From the NCBI RefSeq assembly GCF_030161235.1, contig NZ_BSPW01000021.1:238431-302153 (forward strand): a stretch of 63,723 nt of DNA, given 5' to 3'. The translations under genes were made by a program, and so were the position numbers. Of the stretch, positions 31,756-41,646 are shown in pieces. The notes beneath the pieces were generated by a model. It made no database searches and was not told the origin of the DNA. It saw only the letters and a list, made by a program, of their open reading frames with translations. Origin of the DNA: Vibrio zhanjiangensis. GTDB taxonomy: Bacteria; Pseudomonadota; Gammaproteobacteria; Enterobacterales; Vibrionaceae. How positions within the stretch are numbered: position 1 is the first letter of the stretch; every line of letters starts with the position of its first letter.

Positions 31756-32475
31756 ATGATTTCATTAGAGCAGGCAAAGCACCTCGTAGAGTTGTTAGAA
31801 AGTGAGCAGCAGGAAGAAGCTGACAAACTTGTTATGACTATACAGGAAAAGTCACCCAATCCAGTCTTTCAGGAGATAGGTGAGCTAACTCGTGATTTGC
31901 ATGAGTCGCTAAAGCAATTCACTGTGGATGACCGTATCAACGCAATCGCGAACGCAGAGATTCCTGATGCGAGGGATAGGCTTCAGTACGTGATTGATAA
32001 AACTGAGACAGCAGCAAATAAAACCATGGATGCTGTCGACAAATGTATGCCGATTGCAGATAACCTTCATGAGGGCTTGCTGAAAGTGCGCCCACAGTGG
32101 AATGAATTGATGCATGGACGTATCGAGCTTGCTGAATTTAAAGCTCTTTGCCATCGTATAGATGAGTTACTAGGCGAAGTTGAAGGGGATAGCTCTGAGC
32201 TAAGAGGACAATTGACTGAAATTCTCATGGCACAGGACTTCCAAGATTTGACAGGTCAGATTATCAGTAGAGTGATTACACTGGTTAATGAAGTAGAAGG
32301 TCGACTGGTAGAAATTCTGACCGCATTTGGTACAACTCAGCTTGAAGAAGTTGAACATAATAAAAATAAATCATCGATAGACCCAGAGGGGCCAATACTC
32401 AACGCTCATGAAAGGGAAGACGCAGTTGCATCACAAGATGAAGTTGACGACTTACTCTCGAGTCTTGGGTTTTAG
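31756..32475 (+). CDS. cheZ: CheY phosphatase CheZ
   Basis: CheZ dephosphorylates CheY-P. The 239-residue helical protein has the catalytic segment AQDFQDLTGQIISRV, containing the Asp and Gln that act on CheY-P. The extreme C-terminal peptide is DEVDDLLSSLGF, the conserved CheY-binding tail. It is 40 bp after cheY and 9 bp before cheA. Confidence 0.96.
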   Translation: MISLEQAKHLVELLESEQQEEADKLVMTIQEKSPNPVFQEIGELTRDLHESLKQFTVDDRINAIANAEIPDARDRLQYVIDKTETAANKTMDAVDKCMPIADNLHEGLLKVRPQWNELMHGRIELAEFKALCHRIDELLGEVEGDSSELRGQLTEILMAQDFQDLTGQIISRVITLVNEVEGRLVEILTAFGTTQLEEVEHNKNKSSIDPEGPILNAHEREDAVASQDEVDDLLSSLGF

Positions 32476-32484
32476 AGGTAACTT

Positions 32485-34668
32485 ATGAGCTATGAATTAG
32501 ACGAAGATATTCTACAGGACTTTTTGGTTGAAGCAGGGGAAATACTAGAGCTTCTCTCAGAGCAGCTGGTAGAACTTGAAAATAATCCAAATGACAAGGA
32601 TCTGCTCAACGCCATTTTCCGAGGGTTTCATACGGTTAAAGGTGGGGCCGGATTTTTGGCCCTGTCAGAGCTGGTAGATACCTGTCACGGTGCGGAAAAT
32701 GTGTTCGATATCTTACGTAATGGACAACGAGAAGTTTCGTCAGGTCTAATGGACACTATGCTGACGGCCTTGGATACTGTTAACTCACAGTTTCAGGCTG
32801 TGCAGGACAGAGAGCCTCTCCCCAAAGCAGATCAGTCACTATTGGATGAACTGCATCGTCTAAGTAAACCTGAGTCAGCTGATGAAGCGGTGCCTGAAGC
32901 AAGTGCTCCTGTTGAAGCTGCGCCTGAACCTGTAGCTGAAGAGCCTGCACCAGCAGTGGAACCTGCTGCGCCAAGCGGTGATGGGGATTCCGGAGGTTCT
33001 ATCGATGAAATCACCCAAGATGAATTTGATAAGTTGCTAGACGAACTTCATGGTGAAGGCACCTCACCTACCGCCGCCGCTGAATCAGCTTCAGAGGCCC
33101 CTTCTGCCAGTGCGGCTGGAGGTGATAGTGGCGATATTACCGATGATGAGTTTGAAAAACTGTTAGACGATCTCCACGGTTCAGGAAAAGGGCCAGGAGA
33201 TGGAGCGGACTCACCACCTGCCGAAACAAAGGCGGATGCAGCGCCTCAAGGCGGTGACGATGGGTTAATGACTGACGATGACTTTGAAAAATTACTCGAC
33301 GATCTTCATGGTTCAGGGAAAGGTCCTTTGGAGTCAGCCGATAAACCTGCTTCTGAGAGTGCAGCCCCTGCTGCCAAAGCTGAAGCACCGGCAGCAGCAG
33401 CCCCTCCGCCACCAGCTCCGGAACCCAAAGCACCACCACCACCGGCTAAGAAGGAAGCTGCCCCACCAGCACAAGCTAAAAAGCCTCAAGCTGAAGCGAC
33501 AGTTCGCGTGGATACATCAACGCTTGATACTATTATGAATATGGTGGGTGAGCTTGTACTGGTTCGCAATAGATTACTGAGTTTGGGTCTGAACAGCAAC
33601 GATGAGGAAATGTCGAAAGCTGTGGCAAACCTCGACGTAGTGACCGCCGATCTTCAGGGTGCCGTAATGAAGACGCGGATGCAGCCGATCAAAAAAGTAT
33701 TTGGTCGCTTCCCTCGCGTAGTACGAGATATAGCCCGTACTCTTAAAAAAGATATTAACCTTGAGATGCGTGGTGAAGAAACTGATTTGGACAAAAACTT
33801 GGTTGAAGCACTAGCCGATCCACTTATTCACTTGGTTCGTAACTCTTTAGACCACGGTATAGAGATGCCCGAAGCCCGAGTGAAAGCGGGAAAACCGCAG
33901 CAAGGGAAAGTGATTCTCTCTGCTTCACAGGAAGGTGATCATATTGAACTAGCGATCGTCGATGATGGTGGAGGTATGGACCCAGAGAAACTGAGGGGAA
34001 TTGCTGTTTCTCGTGGGATGATGGATGAAGATGCGGCGTCACGTCTGACTAATAATGAATGTTTTAACCTTATCTTTATGCCGGGCTTCTCAAGTAAAGA
34101 AGAAATCTCAGATATTTCAGGACGTGGTGTGGGAATGGACGTGGTGAAAACCGCCATCAGCACACTTAATGGTTCGATTGATATTGATTCCGAGTTAGGT
34201 AAAGGAACCAAAATTACCATTAAGGTGCCTTTAACTCTGGCTATTTTGCCAACCTTAATGGTTGGGGTTGCTGGTAATCCATTTGCCTTACCTTTGGCAA
34301 GTGTCAACGAAATTTTCCATCTTGATTTAAGCCGGACCAATGTGGTAGATGGTCAATTGACCATAATCGTCCGAGATAAATCGATTCCCTTATTCTATCT
34401 ACAGAATTGGTTGGCACCTAAATCCAAAGATATGGAACGTCGTAAAGGGCACGGACATGTTGTTATCGTTCAGATTGGCAGTCAGAGAGTAGGGTTTGTC
34501 GTTGATACCCTCATAGGACAAGAAGAAGTCGTAATTAAACCTCTTGATAGTATGCTTCAGGGCACGCCGGGTATGGCGGGTGCGACAATAACTAGTGATG
34601 GGCATATTGCTCTGATTCTGGATGTCCCAGATTTGCTTAAGCAGTATGCGGCTGCTTCTCGAATCTAA
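32485..34668 (+). CDS. cheA: Chemotaxis histidine kinase CheA
   Basis: CheA is the array-associated kinase for CheY and CheB. The 727 residues contain the P1 phosphotransfer domain with His49 (FHTVKGGAGF). A long Ala/Pro/Glu-rich linker (about 130-340) follows. It holds three copies of a short motif (DEFDKLLDELHG, DEFEKLLDDLHG, DDFEKLLDDLHG) at about residues 178, 221 and 265, in place of an obvious globular P2 domain. Then come P3 (dimerisation), P4 (N box HLVRNSLDHGIE, G1 DDGGGMDPEKL, G2 GRGVGMDVV) and P5 (CheW-like). The linker in Vibrio CheA also contacts ParP. Confidence 0.96.
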   Translation: MSYELDEDILQDFLVEAGEILELLSEQLVELENNPNDKDLLNAIFRGFHTVKGGAGFLALSELVDTCHGAENVFDILRNGQREVSSGLMDTMLTALDTVNSQFQAVQDREPLPKADQSLLDELHRLSKPESADEAVPEASAPVEAAPEPVAEEPAPAVEPAAPSGDGDSGGSIDEITQDEFDKLLDELHGEGTSPTAAAESASEAPSASAAGGDSGDITDDEFEKLLDDLHGSGKGPGDGADSPPAETKADAAPQGGDDGLMTDDDFEKLLDDLHGSGKGPLESADKPASESAAPAAKAEAPAAAAPPPPAPEPKAPPPPAKKEAAPPAQAKKPQAEATVRVDTSTLDTIMNMVGELVLVRNRLLSLGLNSNDEEMSKAVANLDVVTADLQGAVMKTRMQPIKKVFGRFPRVVRDIARTLKKDINLEMRGEETDLDKNLVEALADPLIHLVRNSLDHGIEMPEARVKAGKPQQGKVILSASQEGDHIELAIVDDGGGMDPEKLRGIAVSRGMMDEDAASRLTNNECFNLIFMPGFSSKEEISDISGRGVGMDVVKTAISTLNGSIDIDSELGKGTKITIKVPLTLAILPTLMVGVAGNPFALPLASVNEIFHLDLSRTNVVDGQLTIIVRDKSIPLFYLQNWLAPKSKDMERRKGHGHVVIVQIGSQRVGFVVDTLIGQEEVVIKPLDSMLQGTPGMAGATITSDGHIALILDVPDLLKQYAAASRI

Positions 34669-34692
34669 GTCGTAGAATAATAAAGGAAAGCT

Positions 34693-35799
34693 ATGGCGAT
34701 TAAAGTTTTAGTGGTTGATGATTCGAGTTTTTTTCGTCGCCGGGTCAGTGAGATAATAAACTCAGACCCTCGTTTAGAAGTAATGGATGTGGCGACTAAT
34801 GGTAAAGAGGCTGTTGATAAAGCTCTACGATTGAAACCGGATGTGATCACAATGGACATCGAGATGCCAGTCATGGACGGGATCACTGCCGTTCGTGAAA
34901 TTATGGCCAAAGGTCCAGTGCCAATATTGATGTTTTCATCCTTAACCCATGATGGAGCAAAAGCGACACTGGATGCCTTAGATGCCGGAGCTTTAGATTT
35001 TTTACCTAAGAAATTTGAAGACATTGCTCGAAATCGTGATGAGGCTGTATCTTTACTCCAGCAGCGCGTGCTGGAAATTTCATCACGTCGCAGTCTCATG
35101 CGCAGACCTGTCGCAAAGCCGACAACACCTGCAGCAAAAACGCCATTGTCAGCTTCTGCTCAAAGACCCACACCAACGATGTCAAAACCTTCTTCCATGG
35201 CACGTTTTAAATCAACTGGCAAGCGTTATCAGCTTACTGCCATAGGCACATCTACAGGTGGTCCGGTTGCACTACAAAAAATTTTAACGCAGTTGCCTGC
35301 TAATTATCCTCATCCGATTTTGCTCATACAGCATATGCCAGCAACTTTCACCGCTGCTTTTGCGAGTCGTTTGAATTCATTATGTAAGATTCAGGTTAAA
35401 GAAGCTGAGGATGGAGACTCCCTTAAGCCCGGAGTCGCCTATCTTGCCCCTGGTGGCAAACAAATGATGGTCGACGGTCGCCCAGGCGCTGCAAAATTGC
35501 GCGTGATTGATGGCGGTGAGCGAATGAATTACAAGCCATGTGTTGATGTAACTTTCGGCAGTGCGGCCAAAATTTATTCCGATCAAGTGCTTTCAATGGT
35601 CCTAACAGGCATGGGAGCGGATGGCCGAGAGGGGGCTCGGATGTTGAAAAGCGCAGGAGCAACAATTTGGGCACAAGATGAGGAGAGCTGTGTGGTGTAT
35701 GGTATGCCACAGGCCGTTGCTAAAGCTGGTCTTTCAACGGAAGACCTACCACTAGATCGTATAGCAGAGCGAATGCTAGTTGAAGTCGGTTTGTCCTAG
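34693..35799 (+). CDS. cheB: Chemoreceptor methylesterase/deamidase CheB
   Basis: CheB demethylates and deamidates chemoreceptors during adaptation. The 368-residue protein has an N-terminal receiver with Asp55 ([10 protein letters not shown]). A linker rich in Pro, Ala and Ser follows (about 130-175). The methylesterase domain shows the catalytic Ser in GTSTGG, His in IQHMP and Asp in TGMGADG. It lies 24 bp after cheA. Confidence 0.96.
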   Translation: MAIKVLVVDDSSFFRRRVSEIINSDPRLEVMDVATNGKEAVDKALRLKPDVITMDIEMPVMDGITAVREIMAKGPVPILMFSSLTHDGAKATLDALDAGALDFLPKKFEDIARNRDEAVSLLQQRVLEISSRRSLMRRPVAKPTTPAAKTPLSASAQRPTPTMSKPSSMARFKSTGKRYQLTAIGTSTGGPVALQKILTQLPANYPHPILLIQHMPATFTAAFASRLNSLCKIQVKEAEDGDSLKPGVAYLAPGGKQMMVDGRPGAAKLRVIDGGERMNYKPCVDVTFGSAAKIYSDQVLSMVLTGMGADGREGARMLKSAGATIWAQDEESCVVYGMPQAVAKAGLSTEDLPLDRIAERMLVEVGLS

Positions 35800-35808
35800 G
35801 GGTAACGC

Positions 35809-36585
35809 ATGATTGTTTGGAGTATTGCAAACCAAAAAGGTGGCGTCGGAAAAACAACGACGACGATCACACTTGCGGGTTTGCTAAGCAAGCAGGGTAA
35901 ACGAGTCTTATTAGTTGACACTGACCCTCATGCATCTCTTACCACCTACTTGGGTTATGATCCAGATGGAGTAGCGACAAGCCTGTTTGATCTTTTTCAG
36001 CTTAAGGACTTTTCAGAAGACAGTGTTCTACCTTTGATAATGAAGTCAGATGTAGAAGGTATTGACATCGTTCCTGCGCATATGTCGCTTGCCACGCTAG
36101 ACCGAGTGATGGGAAATCGTAGTGGCATGGGGTTGATACTTAAACGAGCCTTGACGGCAATTGAACAACACTATGATTATGTTTTAATCGATTGTCCACC
36201 TATACTCGGAGTGATGATGGTAAATGCATTGGCGGCAAGCAATCGTATCTTGATTCCGGTGCAAACTGAATTTTTGGCAATGAAAGGTTTAGAGCGAATG
36301 GTGCGTACATTGGCCATAATGCAGAAATCACGCAATAACCCATTTAACGTCACTATTGTGCCTACGATGTACGATAAACGGACTAATGCATCACTGCAAA
36401 CTTTACAAAAGCTAAAGAAAGATTATCCAGATCAGGTTTGGACTTCTGCTGTACCAATAGATACGAAGTTTAGAGATGCTAGTCTAAAACATCTTCCCGT
36501 TTCACATTTTGCTTCTGGAAGTCGAGGCGTTTTTGCCTATAAGCAGCTATTAATTTACTTAGAAAGGTTGGCAGTGAATGAGTAG
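35809..36585 (+). CDS. parC: ParA-like ATPase ParC for polar chemotaxis arrays
   Basis: In Vibrio, ParC is a ParA-family ATPase that brings chemotaxis arrays to the cell pole; it depends on HubP. The 258-residue protein has the deviant Walker A KGGVGKTTT (residues 10-18), Walker A-prime DTDPHASLTTY and Walker B YVLIDCPP. It is unrelated to topoisomerase IV ParC despite the name. It overlaps parP by 8 bp, and its place between cheB and a CheW-like gene supports the call over a plasmid ParA. Confidence 0.93.
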   Translation: MIVWSIANQKGGVGKTTTTITLAGLLSKQGKRVLLVDTDPHASLTTYLGYDPDGVATSLFDLFQLKDFSEDSVLPLIMKSDVEGIDIVPAHMSLATLDRVMGNRSGMGLILKRALTAIEQHYDYVLIDCPPILGVMMVNALAASNRILIPVQTEFLAMKGLERMVRTLAIMQKSRNNPFNVTIVPTMYDKRTNASLQTLQKLKKDYPDQVWTSAVPIDTKFRDASLKHLPVSHFASGSRGVFAYKQLLIYLERLAVNE

Positions 36586-37582
36586 CAACACGTTGATTTC
36601 AAGTGAACAGGCGCTGGAAGAATACTTTTCGGCTCTTTTGGATGAGTCGTTGGAAGATGATGAGAAGCTTGAGGTTCTTGAGGTTAATGACAGTGGCCAA
36701 GACCTGCTACTTGATATGGAGCCTGCTCCTCAATCAGTAGAAGAGAATCAAAATTATGCGTCACCGACAGTTGAAATTGAATTGCCAAATCTTGAGGATG
36801 TTGAGCGACTTCTTGAGCAGTTAGAGTCAACCAATCCAGTCGCTGAACTTCATCTTGAAGAGGTAATGGAGCAGAACACTGCTCAAATATCAGAATCAAA
36901 TACGGTTGTTGAAGAAGTTCAAGAGTGGCCACTTGAAGAGCCAGAGTTAGCACCTGAGATAAAAGAGGTTACTCCTGAGATCCAACCAGATCCTATAGAG
37001 GAAGAAATCGCTCAACCAAATGTCGAAGCTAAGCTAGAGCAACCAGAAGTCGAAATTCTTGAAGAAGTCGTTGTAGGGCCTGAAGTCCAACCCGGTGGTA
37101 ATGATGAAAAGGTGTGGCAGTCAACCATTCGAGACTATGAGTTTCAGGTTCTGTATTTTGATGTCAATGGTGTAACCTTTGCTGTTCCCCTTGATGAACT
37201 AGGTGGTATTCATCGTATCGCTGAGCTTAACCATCTTATTGGCCGCCCTGACTGGTACCTAGGATTGCAAACAGGCCGTGATGCCCAGCTTGATGTGGTA
37301 GATACGGCAAAATGGGTGATGTCTGAAAAGTTAACTGATGAAACCTATAAAGATAAATACCAATATATTGTCATGCTGGATGAAAGTATGTGGGGATTGG
37401 CTTCAACACAGTTGATGGGGACTGAATCTATCAATCCAGAGAAGATACGCTGGCGGAAAACCGCAGGAAAGCGTCCTTGGCTTGCGGGAATGGTCAAAGA
37501 AAAAATGTGTGCTTTGATACATGTTGAAGCATTGATAGCTATGCTTAATGCAGGACTTGATGTAAAAGCCTTGGACAAATAA
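36578..37582 (+). CDS. parP: ParP, CheW-like array positioning protein
   Basis: ParP links ParC to CheA and receptors and keeps arrays at the pole. The 334 residues comprise an acidic, low-complexity N-terminal half (about 1-185, Glu/Pro/Val rich) and a C-terminal CheW-like (AIF) domain beginning FQVLYFDVNGVTFAVPLDEL. The CheW-like domain is divergent. The position after parC and before cheW is that of Vibrio parP. Confidence 0.9.
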   Translation: MSSNTLISSEQALEEYFSALLDESLEDDEKLEVLEVNDSGQDLLLDMEPAPQSVEENQNYASPTVEIELPNLEDVERLLEQLESTNPVAELHLEEVMEQNTAQISESNTVVEEVQEWPLEEPELAPEIKEVTPEIQPDPIEEEIAQPNVEAKLEQPEVEILEEVVVGPEVQPGGNDEKVWQSTIRDYEFQVLYFDVNGVTFAVPLDELGGIHRIAELNHLIGRPDWYLGLQTGRDAQLDVVDTAKWVMSEKLTDETYKDKYQYIVMLDESMWGLASTQLMGTESINPEKIRWRKTAGKRPWLAGMVKEKMCALIHVEALIAMLNAGLDVKALDK

Positions 37583-37619
37583 AACGTTTATGCCGATTTT
37601 GGCTTAGAGAGGAATAGGT

Positions 37620-38114
37620 ATGTCTCAAACTAATGAAGTCGAAGTGAGAAAGGATCAGTCAAACGACGAAGTACTTCAGTGGGTGACGTTCCAGCTAGAA
37701 GAAGAAACTTACGGTATCAATGTAATGCAAGTGCGAGAAGTACTGCGTTATACCGAAATCGCTCCAGTTCCCGGTGCACCTGATTATGTTCTAGGGATTA
37801 TCAACCTGCGAGGTAACGTTGTTACTGTCATTGATACCCGTTCACGCTTTGGCTTGATGCAAGGAGATATCACAGATAATACCCGAATTATTGTGATTGA
37901 ATCTGAGCACCAAGTGATTGGAATTCTAGTTGATAGTGTTGCAGAAGTTGTGTATTTGAGGTCGTCTGAGATTGACACTACGCCAAGTGTTGGTACCGAT
38001 GAAAGCGCCAAGTTCATTCAGGGTGTCAGCAACCGTGATGGTAAGTTGCTAATCCTTGTTGATTTGAACAAACTACTTACTGACGAAGAATGGGATGAGA
38101 TGGCCCATCTATAA
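37620..38114 (+). CDS. cheW: Chemotaxis coupling protein CheW
   Basis: CheW couples receptors to CheA. The 164-residue protein is a single CheW domain with FQLEEETYGINVMQVREVL, VLGIINLRGNVVTVIDTR and GVSNRDGKLLILVDL recognisable (each motif cited in part). Its stop codon overlaps the start of the DUF2802 gene by one base. Confidence 0.96.
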   Translation: MSQTNEVEVRKDQSNDEVLQWVTFQLEEETYGINVMQVREVLRYTEIAPVPGAPDYVLGIINLRGNVVTVIDTRSRFGLMQGDITDNTRIIVIESEHQVIGILVDSVAEVVYLRSSEIDTTPSVGTDESAKFIQGVSNRDGKLLILVDLNKLLTDEEWDEMAHL

Positions 38115-38614
38115 TGGAAGAAGTTGTTTTGGCCAATACTCCTGCAATCGCAGGAGTGGTTATATTGGCGGTAGTTATTCTCTTTACAGTCATTGTATTA
38201 CGTTTAAAGAAAAGTCAGAGCATTATGTCTGACCAGTGGCGACAGAAGAATCGGTATTTGGACAAAGAGCTGCAAAAAGCGAATAAACAATTACTAGAAG
38301 TTCGTTCTGTCGTGGTTGGTTTAGGACAAAAGGCTAGCGAGCAACAAGACCTTATCCAACACCTAAGTGAGAGAATTTCGGAGCTTGAGCAAGTAGATGG
38401 CGATGGACGTTTGTATGCAAGGGCTTCTAAAATGGTCCAACTTGGCGCAGATGTTAACGAGCTGATAGAAGAATGCGAATTACCAAAAGCTGAAGCTGAA
38501 TTGATGTTGTCTCTGCAAAAGAAAATCGCAGGTAAAGAAAAAGTCCCTCCTCTTAGTTCCGATTCTGAAACTAATCATGTATCAATGGCAAAGAAAAGTA
38601 GAAGAAAATTTTGA
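38114..38614 (+). CDS. DUF2802 membrane-anchored coiled-coil protein
   Basis: A 166-residue protein with one N-terminal membrane helix (about 10-30, AIAGVVILAVVILFTVIVL), then a charged coiled coil (about 35-98). The small C-terminal DUF2802-like region (MVQLGADVNELIEECELPKAEAELM begins it) looks like a helix-turn-helix. The gene is regularly last in the chemotaxis operon of vibrios and pseudomonads. Its function is unknown; a role in array organisation is only suggested by position. Confidence 0.8.
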   Translation: MEEVVLANTPAIAGVVILAVVILFTVIVLRLKKSQSIMSDQWRQKNRYLDKELQKANKQLLEVRSVVVGLGQKASEQQDLIQHLSERISELEQVDGDGRLYARASKMVQLGADVNELIEECELPKAEAELMLSLQKKIAGKEKVPPLSSDSETNHVSMAKKSRRKF

Positions 38615-38625
38615 GTGCAAATTAT

Positions 38626-38650
38626 AGGATGTCTAAGGCATCCTTTTTTA
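38626..38650 (+). terminator. Terminator of the flagellar/chemotaxis operon
   Basis: The arms AGGATG (38626-38631) and CATCCT (38639-38644) enclose a 7-base loop, followed by a run of six T. It lies 12 bp after the DUF2802 stop. Confidence 0.85.
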
Positions 38651-38800
38651 TGTCGCAATAAGTAATCTGAACCTGTACAAAATATAGACAACTATTTACA
38701 TAAACTTACTGAGTTTCGTGATGACTGACGGCCCAACTCTATGTTGTGTCATTACGGCTGTGTTACTATACCGCCACAGATTTTAATCCAATGAATACTC

Positions 38801-39427
38801 ATGTTAGAAGCATCCCAGCTTACCGCCATTAGAGATAATAGAGTTTTATTCGACTCACTGTCATTTACGCTGAACAGCGGTGATTTAGTGCAAGTGGAAG
38901 GGCGAAATGGCTCGGGTAAGACAACCTTGCTACGCATTATCACTGGGCTTGCGGATCGTGACGGTGGTGACGTACTCTGGAATGGAGAAAGCATTGAATC
39001 CAATCGAGATACATACCATCAAGACTTGCTGTTCTTGGGACATCAAACGGGAATTAAGCGCGAGTTAACCGCATACGAAAATTTACACTTTTATCTTAGT
39101 ATTCACTCTACTAGTACGTTCGACAAGGCAAGTCTATATCACGCTTTGCTGAAGGTTGGACTGGTGGGACGTGAAGACGTGCCTGTAGCGCAGTTGTCTG
39201 CTGGGCAGCAACGCAGAGTGGCGCTTGCCCGTTTGTGGTTAAGTGAACATAAACTTTGGGTGCTCGATGAACCTTTAACCGCAATTGATAAACAAGGTGT
39301 GTCGGTTCTGGAGTCACTTTTTCTTGATCATGTTGATAAGGGAGGCATTGTTTTGTTGACCACCCATCAAGACATGTTTGTCAATCAACCTAAGCTTAAA
39401 AAAATTGTATTAGGTAATCCGTCATGA
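38801..39427 (+). CDS. ccmA: Heme exporter ATP-binding protein CcmA
   Basis: CcmA drives release of heme-loaded CcmE from the CcmC complex. The 208-residue ABC ATPase has Walker [12 protein letters not shown], signature [15 protein letters not shown], Walker B LWVLDEP and switch TTHQD. It is the first gene of the cytochrome c maturation operon and starts 186 bp after the chemotaxis operon. Its end overlaps ccmB by 4 bp. Confidence 0.96.
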   Translation: MLEASQLTAIRDNRVLFDSLSFTLNSGDLVQVEGRNGSGKTTLLRIITGLADRDGGDVLWNGESIESNRDTYHQDLLFLGHQTGIKRELTAYENLHFYLSIHSTSTFDKASLYHALLKVGLVGREDVPVAQLSAGQQRRVALARLWLSEHKLWVLDEPLTAIDKQGVSVLESLFLDHVDKGGIVLLTTHQDMFVNQPKLKKIVLGNPS

Positions 39428-40092
39428 TCAGTGCAATGAACAGCATCATTCGGCGTGAGCTGCTAATAGCATTTCGCCGCCAAGCAGATGTTTTTAATCC
39501 ACTATGGTTTTTTGTCATAGTGATCACCTTGTTTCCGTTAAGTGTCGGTCCCGAGCCCAATTTGCTGGCTCGTATTGCTGCCGGTATTGTTTGGGTGGCG
39601 GCACTCTTGTCTGCTCTTCTTTCTTTGGAGCGTTTGTTTAGGGACGATTTTCAAGATGGGGCATTGGAGCAATTGATGTTAATGCCATTGCCGCTGCCGT
39701 TTGTTGTTATATCTAAAGTGATTGCACACTGGATATTGACAGGCCTGCCTTTGATTTTAATCAGCCCTCTTTTGGCCATTTTGCTTTCTCTTGATGTCAA
39801 TGCGTGGTTAGCCGTGGTAGCAACACTATTGGTTGGTACTCCGACATTGAGCTTTATCGGTGCGATTGGGGTTGCACTGACTGTGGGGTTGCAAAAAGGG
39901 GGAGTATTGTTGAGTCTACTGGTTCTCCCACTGTATATCCCAATACTGATATTCGCAACTTCAGCGATTGATGCTGCTTCTTTGGGAATGGCGTATAAAG
40001 GTCAGTTGGCGATTCTTGGGGCCATGTTAATTGGCTCGATGACATTGACCCCATTTGCAATCAGCTCAGCACTGAGGGTCAGTATCAATTAA
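39424..40092 (+). CDS. ccmB: Heme exporter permease CcmB
   Basis: CcmB is the membrane partner of CcmA. The 222-residue protein has six hydrophobic segments and the family block [21 protein letters not shown] near the N-terminus (first 20 residues recognisable). The start overlaps the ccmA stop (ATGA). A second ATG at 39436 would remove four residues. Confidence 0.95.
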   Translation: MISAMNSIIRRELLIAFRRQADVFNPLWFFVIVITLFPLSVGPEPNLLARIAAGIVWVAALLSALLSLERLFRDDFQDGALEQLMLMPLPLPFVVISKVIAHWILTGLPLILISPLLAILLSLDVNAWLAVVATLLVGTPTLSFIGAIGVALTVGLQKGGVLLSLLVLPLYIPILIFATSAIDAASLGMAYKGQLAILGAMLIGSMTLTPFAISSALRVSIN

Positions 40093-40200
40093 GTGGGCAG
40101 TTAATGAGTGCGGTATGCTCTTTAATTGGCGGCAGAATAAATATATTTCAGTCTTACCTATAGAGACGAAAACAACATTGAAGCGAGAGTGAGAATAACA

Positions 40201-40953
40201 ATGTGGAAGTGGCTCCATCCTTATGCCAAGTCGGAAATGGCCTACCAATTATGTGGTAAGTTGCTACCTTGGTTTGCGATATTGTCGTTACTGCTTTTAT
40301 CGATAGGCACGATGTGGGGGTTAGCCTTTGCCCCCTCTGATTATCAGCAAGGGGATAGCTTTAGAATAATATATATCCATGTCCCTTCAGCGATTTGGTC
40401 GATGGGGGTGTATATGTCAATGGCTATCGCCGCTTTTATTGGTCTTGTTTGGCAAGTCAAACTATCGGATATGGCAGCATCTGCAATGGCCCCTATTGGT
40501 GCCGTGTACACCTTTATTGCATTAGTCACGGGGTCTATCTGGGGTAAACCCATGTGGGGTGCATGGTGGGTATGGGACGCTCGCTTAACCTCTGAACTCA
40601 TTCTTCTATTTTTGTACTTAGGGGTTATTGCTCTCTATCACGCATTCGACGATCAAAGGATGGCGGCTAAAGCTGCTGGGATTTTGGCCATTGTAGGTGT
40701 AGTGAACTTACCCATTATTCATTTTTCAGTAGAGTGGTGGAATACGCTTCATCAAGGTGCAACCATCACCAAATTTGCCAAACCATCTATCTCTAGTGAC
40801 ATGCTATGGCCACTTTTGATTAATATCTTAGGTTTTGCCTTTTTCTTTGCTGCATTGACTATGGTTCGCTTGCGTAACGAAATTATACATAAAGAAAGTC
40901 ATCGGCCATGGGTCGCAGCTATCGCTAATGCCAAATTTGAAGGAGGGAAATAA
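40201..40953 (+). CDS. ccmC: Heme transport protein CcmC
   Basis: CcmC presents heme to CcmE at the periplasmic face. The 250-residue protein has six membrane helices, the tryptophan-rich WWD motif (GAWWVWDARLTSE) and flanking heme-ligand histidines in IIYIHVPSAIWSMG and NLPIIHFSVEWWNTLHQG. I placed the start at ATG 40201 (MWKWLHPYAK), which matches E. coli CcmC; a GTG four codons upstream is in frame. Confidence 0.96.
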   Translation: MWKWLHPYAKSEMAYQLCGKLLPWFAILSLLLLSIGTMWGLAFAPSDYQQGDSFRIIYIHVPSAIWSMGVYMSMAIAAFIGLVWQVKLSDMAASAMAPIGAVYTFIALVTGSIWGKPMWGAWWVWDARLTSELILLFLYLGVIALYHAFDDQRMAAKAAGILAIVGVVNLPIIHFSVEWWNTLHQGATITKFAKPSISSDMLWPLLINILGFAFFFAALTMVRLRNEIIHKESHRPWVAAIANAKFEGGK

Positions 40954-40957
40954 GCCA

Positions 40958-41164
40958 ATGCATTTTGATTCTTTGGGTGATTTTCTTGCTATGGGTGGCT
41001 ACTCTGCTTATGTTTGGAGCGCCTTTGGTATTACGTTTGGCTCAATGTTTGTTTTACTTTGGGTCAGTGTTCGTCGTGGTAAGCAATTGTTAACTGACGT
41101 TCAGTTAAAGAAAGACAGGCAAGCCCGCATTGATGCTGCGAAAAATACGGAGAATACATTATGA
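40958..41164 (+). CDS. ccmD: Heme exporter small protein CcmD
   Basis: A 68-residue protein with one membrane helix ([20 protein letters not shown]) and a charged C-terminal tail. CcmD stabilises the CcmABC-CcmE complex. The ATG at 40958 follows a good ribosome site (GGAGGG) lying at the end of ccmC. Its 3' end overlaps ccmE by 4 bp. Confidence 0.92.
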   Translation: MHFDSLGDFLAMGGYSAYVWSAFGITFGSMFVLLWVSVRRGKQLLTDVQLKKDRQARIDAAKNTENTL

Positions 41165-41646
41165 ATCCAAGACGCAAAAGACGGTTAGGGATTGTACTTG
41201 CCATTTTCATCGGTATCAGTGCCACTATTGGTCTTATGCTGTATGCGTTAAACCAGAACATGGACTTATTTTACACCCCCACTGAGTTGGTGAATGGTAA
41301 ACCGGATGGAACCAAACCAGAAGTCGGTCAACGACTGCGTATCGGTGGAATGGTTGTCAAAGGCTCAGTAAAACGAGATCCCAACTCACTTCAAGTTGCG
41401 TTTGAACTGCATGATGTTGGCCCCAAGGTGACGGTGCTTTATGATGGCATTCTTCCTGATTTATTTAGAGAAGGGCAAGGTATTGTTGCGCAGGGGGTGC
41501 TAAAAACTCCGACCACAGTTGAAGCTTTTGAGGTGCTGGCTAAGCATGATGAGGAATACATGCCGCCGGAGATTGCTGAAGCCATGAAGAAAAACCACCA
41601 GCCGCTTGAGTACAGCGAGCAACAAAAACAAGGGAGTGATCAATGA
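41161..41646 (+). CDS. ccmE: Heme chaperone CcmE
   Basis: CcmE carries heme covalently from CcmC to CcmF. The 161-residue protein has an N-terminal membrane anchor (about 9-29), the OB-fold core [13 protein letters not shown], and the heme-attaching His129 in [13 protein letters not shown]. It overlaps ccmD and ccmF by 4 bp each. Confidence 0.97.
   Translation: MNPRRKRRLGIVLAIFIGISATIGLMLYALNQNMDLFYTPTELVNGKPDGTKPEVGQRLRIGGMVVKGSVKRDPNSLQVAFELHDVGPKVTVLYDGILPDLFREGQGIVAQGVLKTPTTVEAFEVLAKHDEEYMPPEIAEAMKKNHQPLEYSEQQKQGSDQ

Noticed and set aside
32780..33442. Minus-strand ORFs opposite the CheA linker
   Set aside because: They arise from the Ala/Pro/Glu-biased linker codons; the plus frame is CheA.
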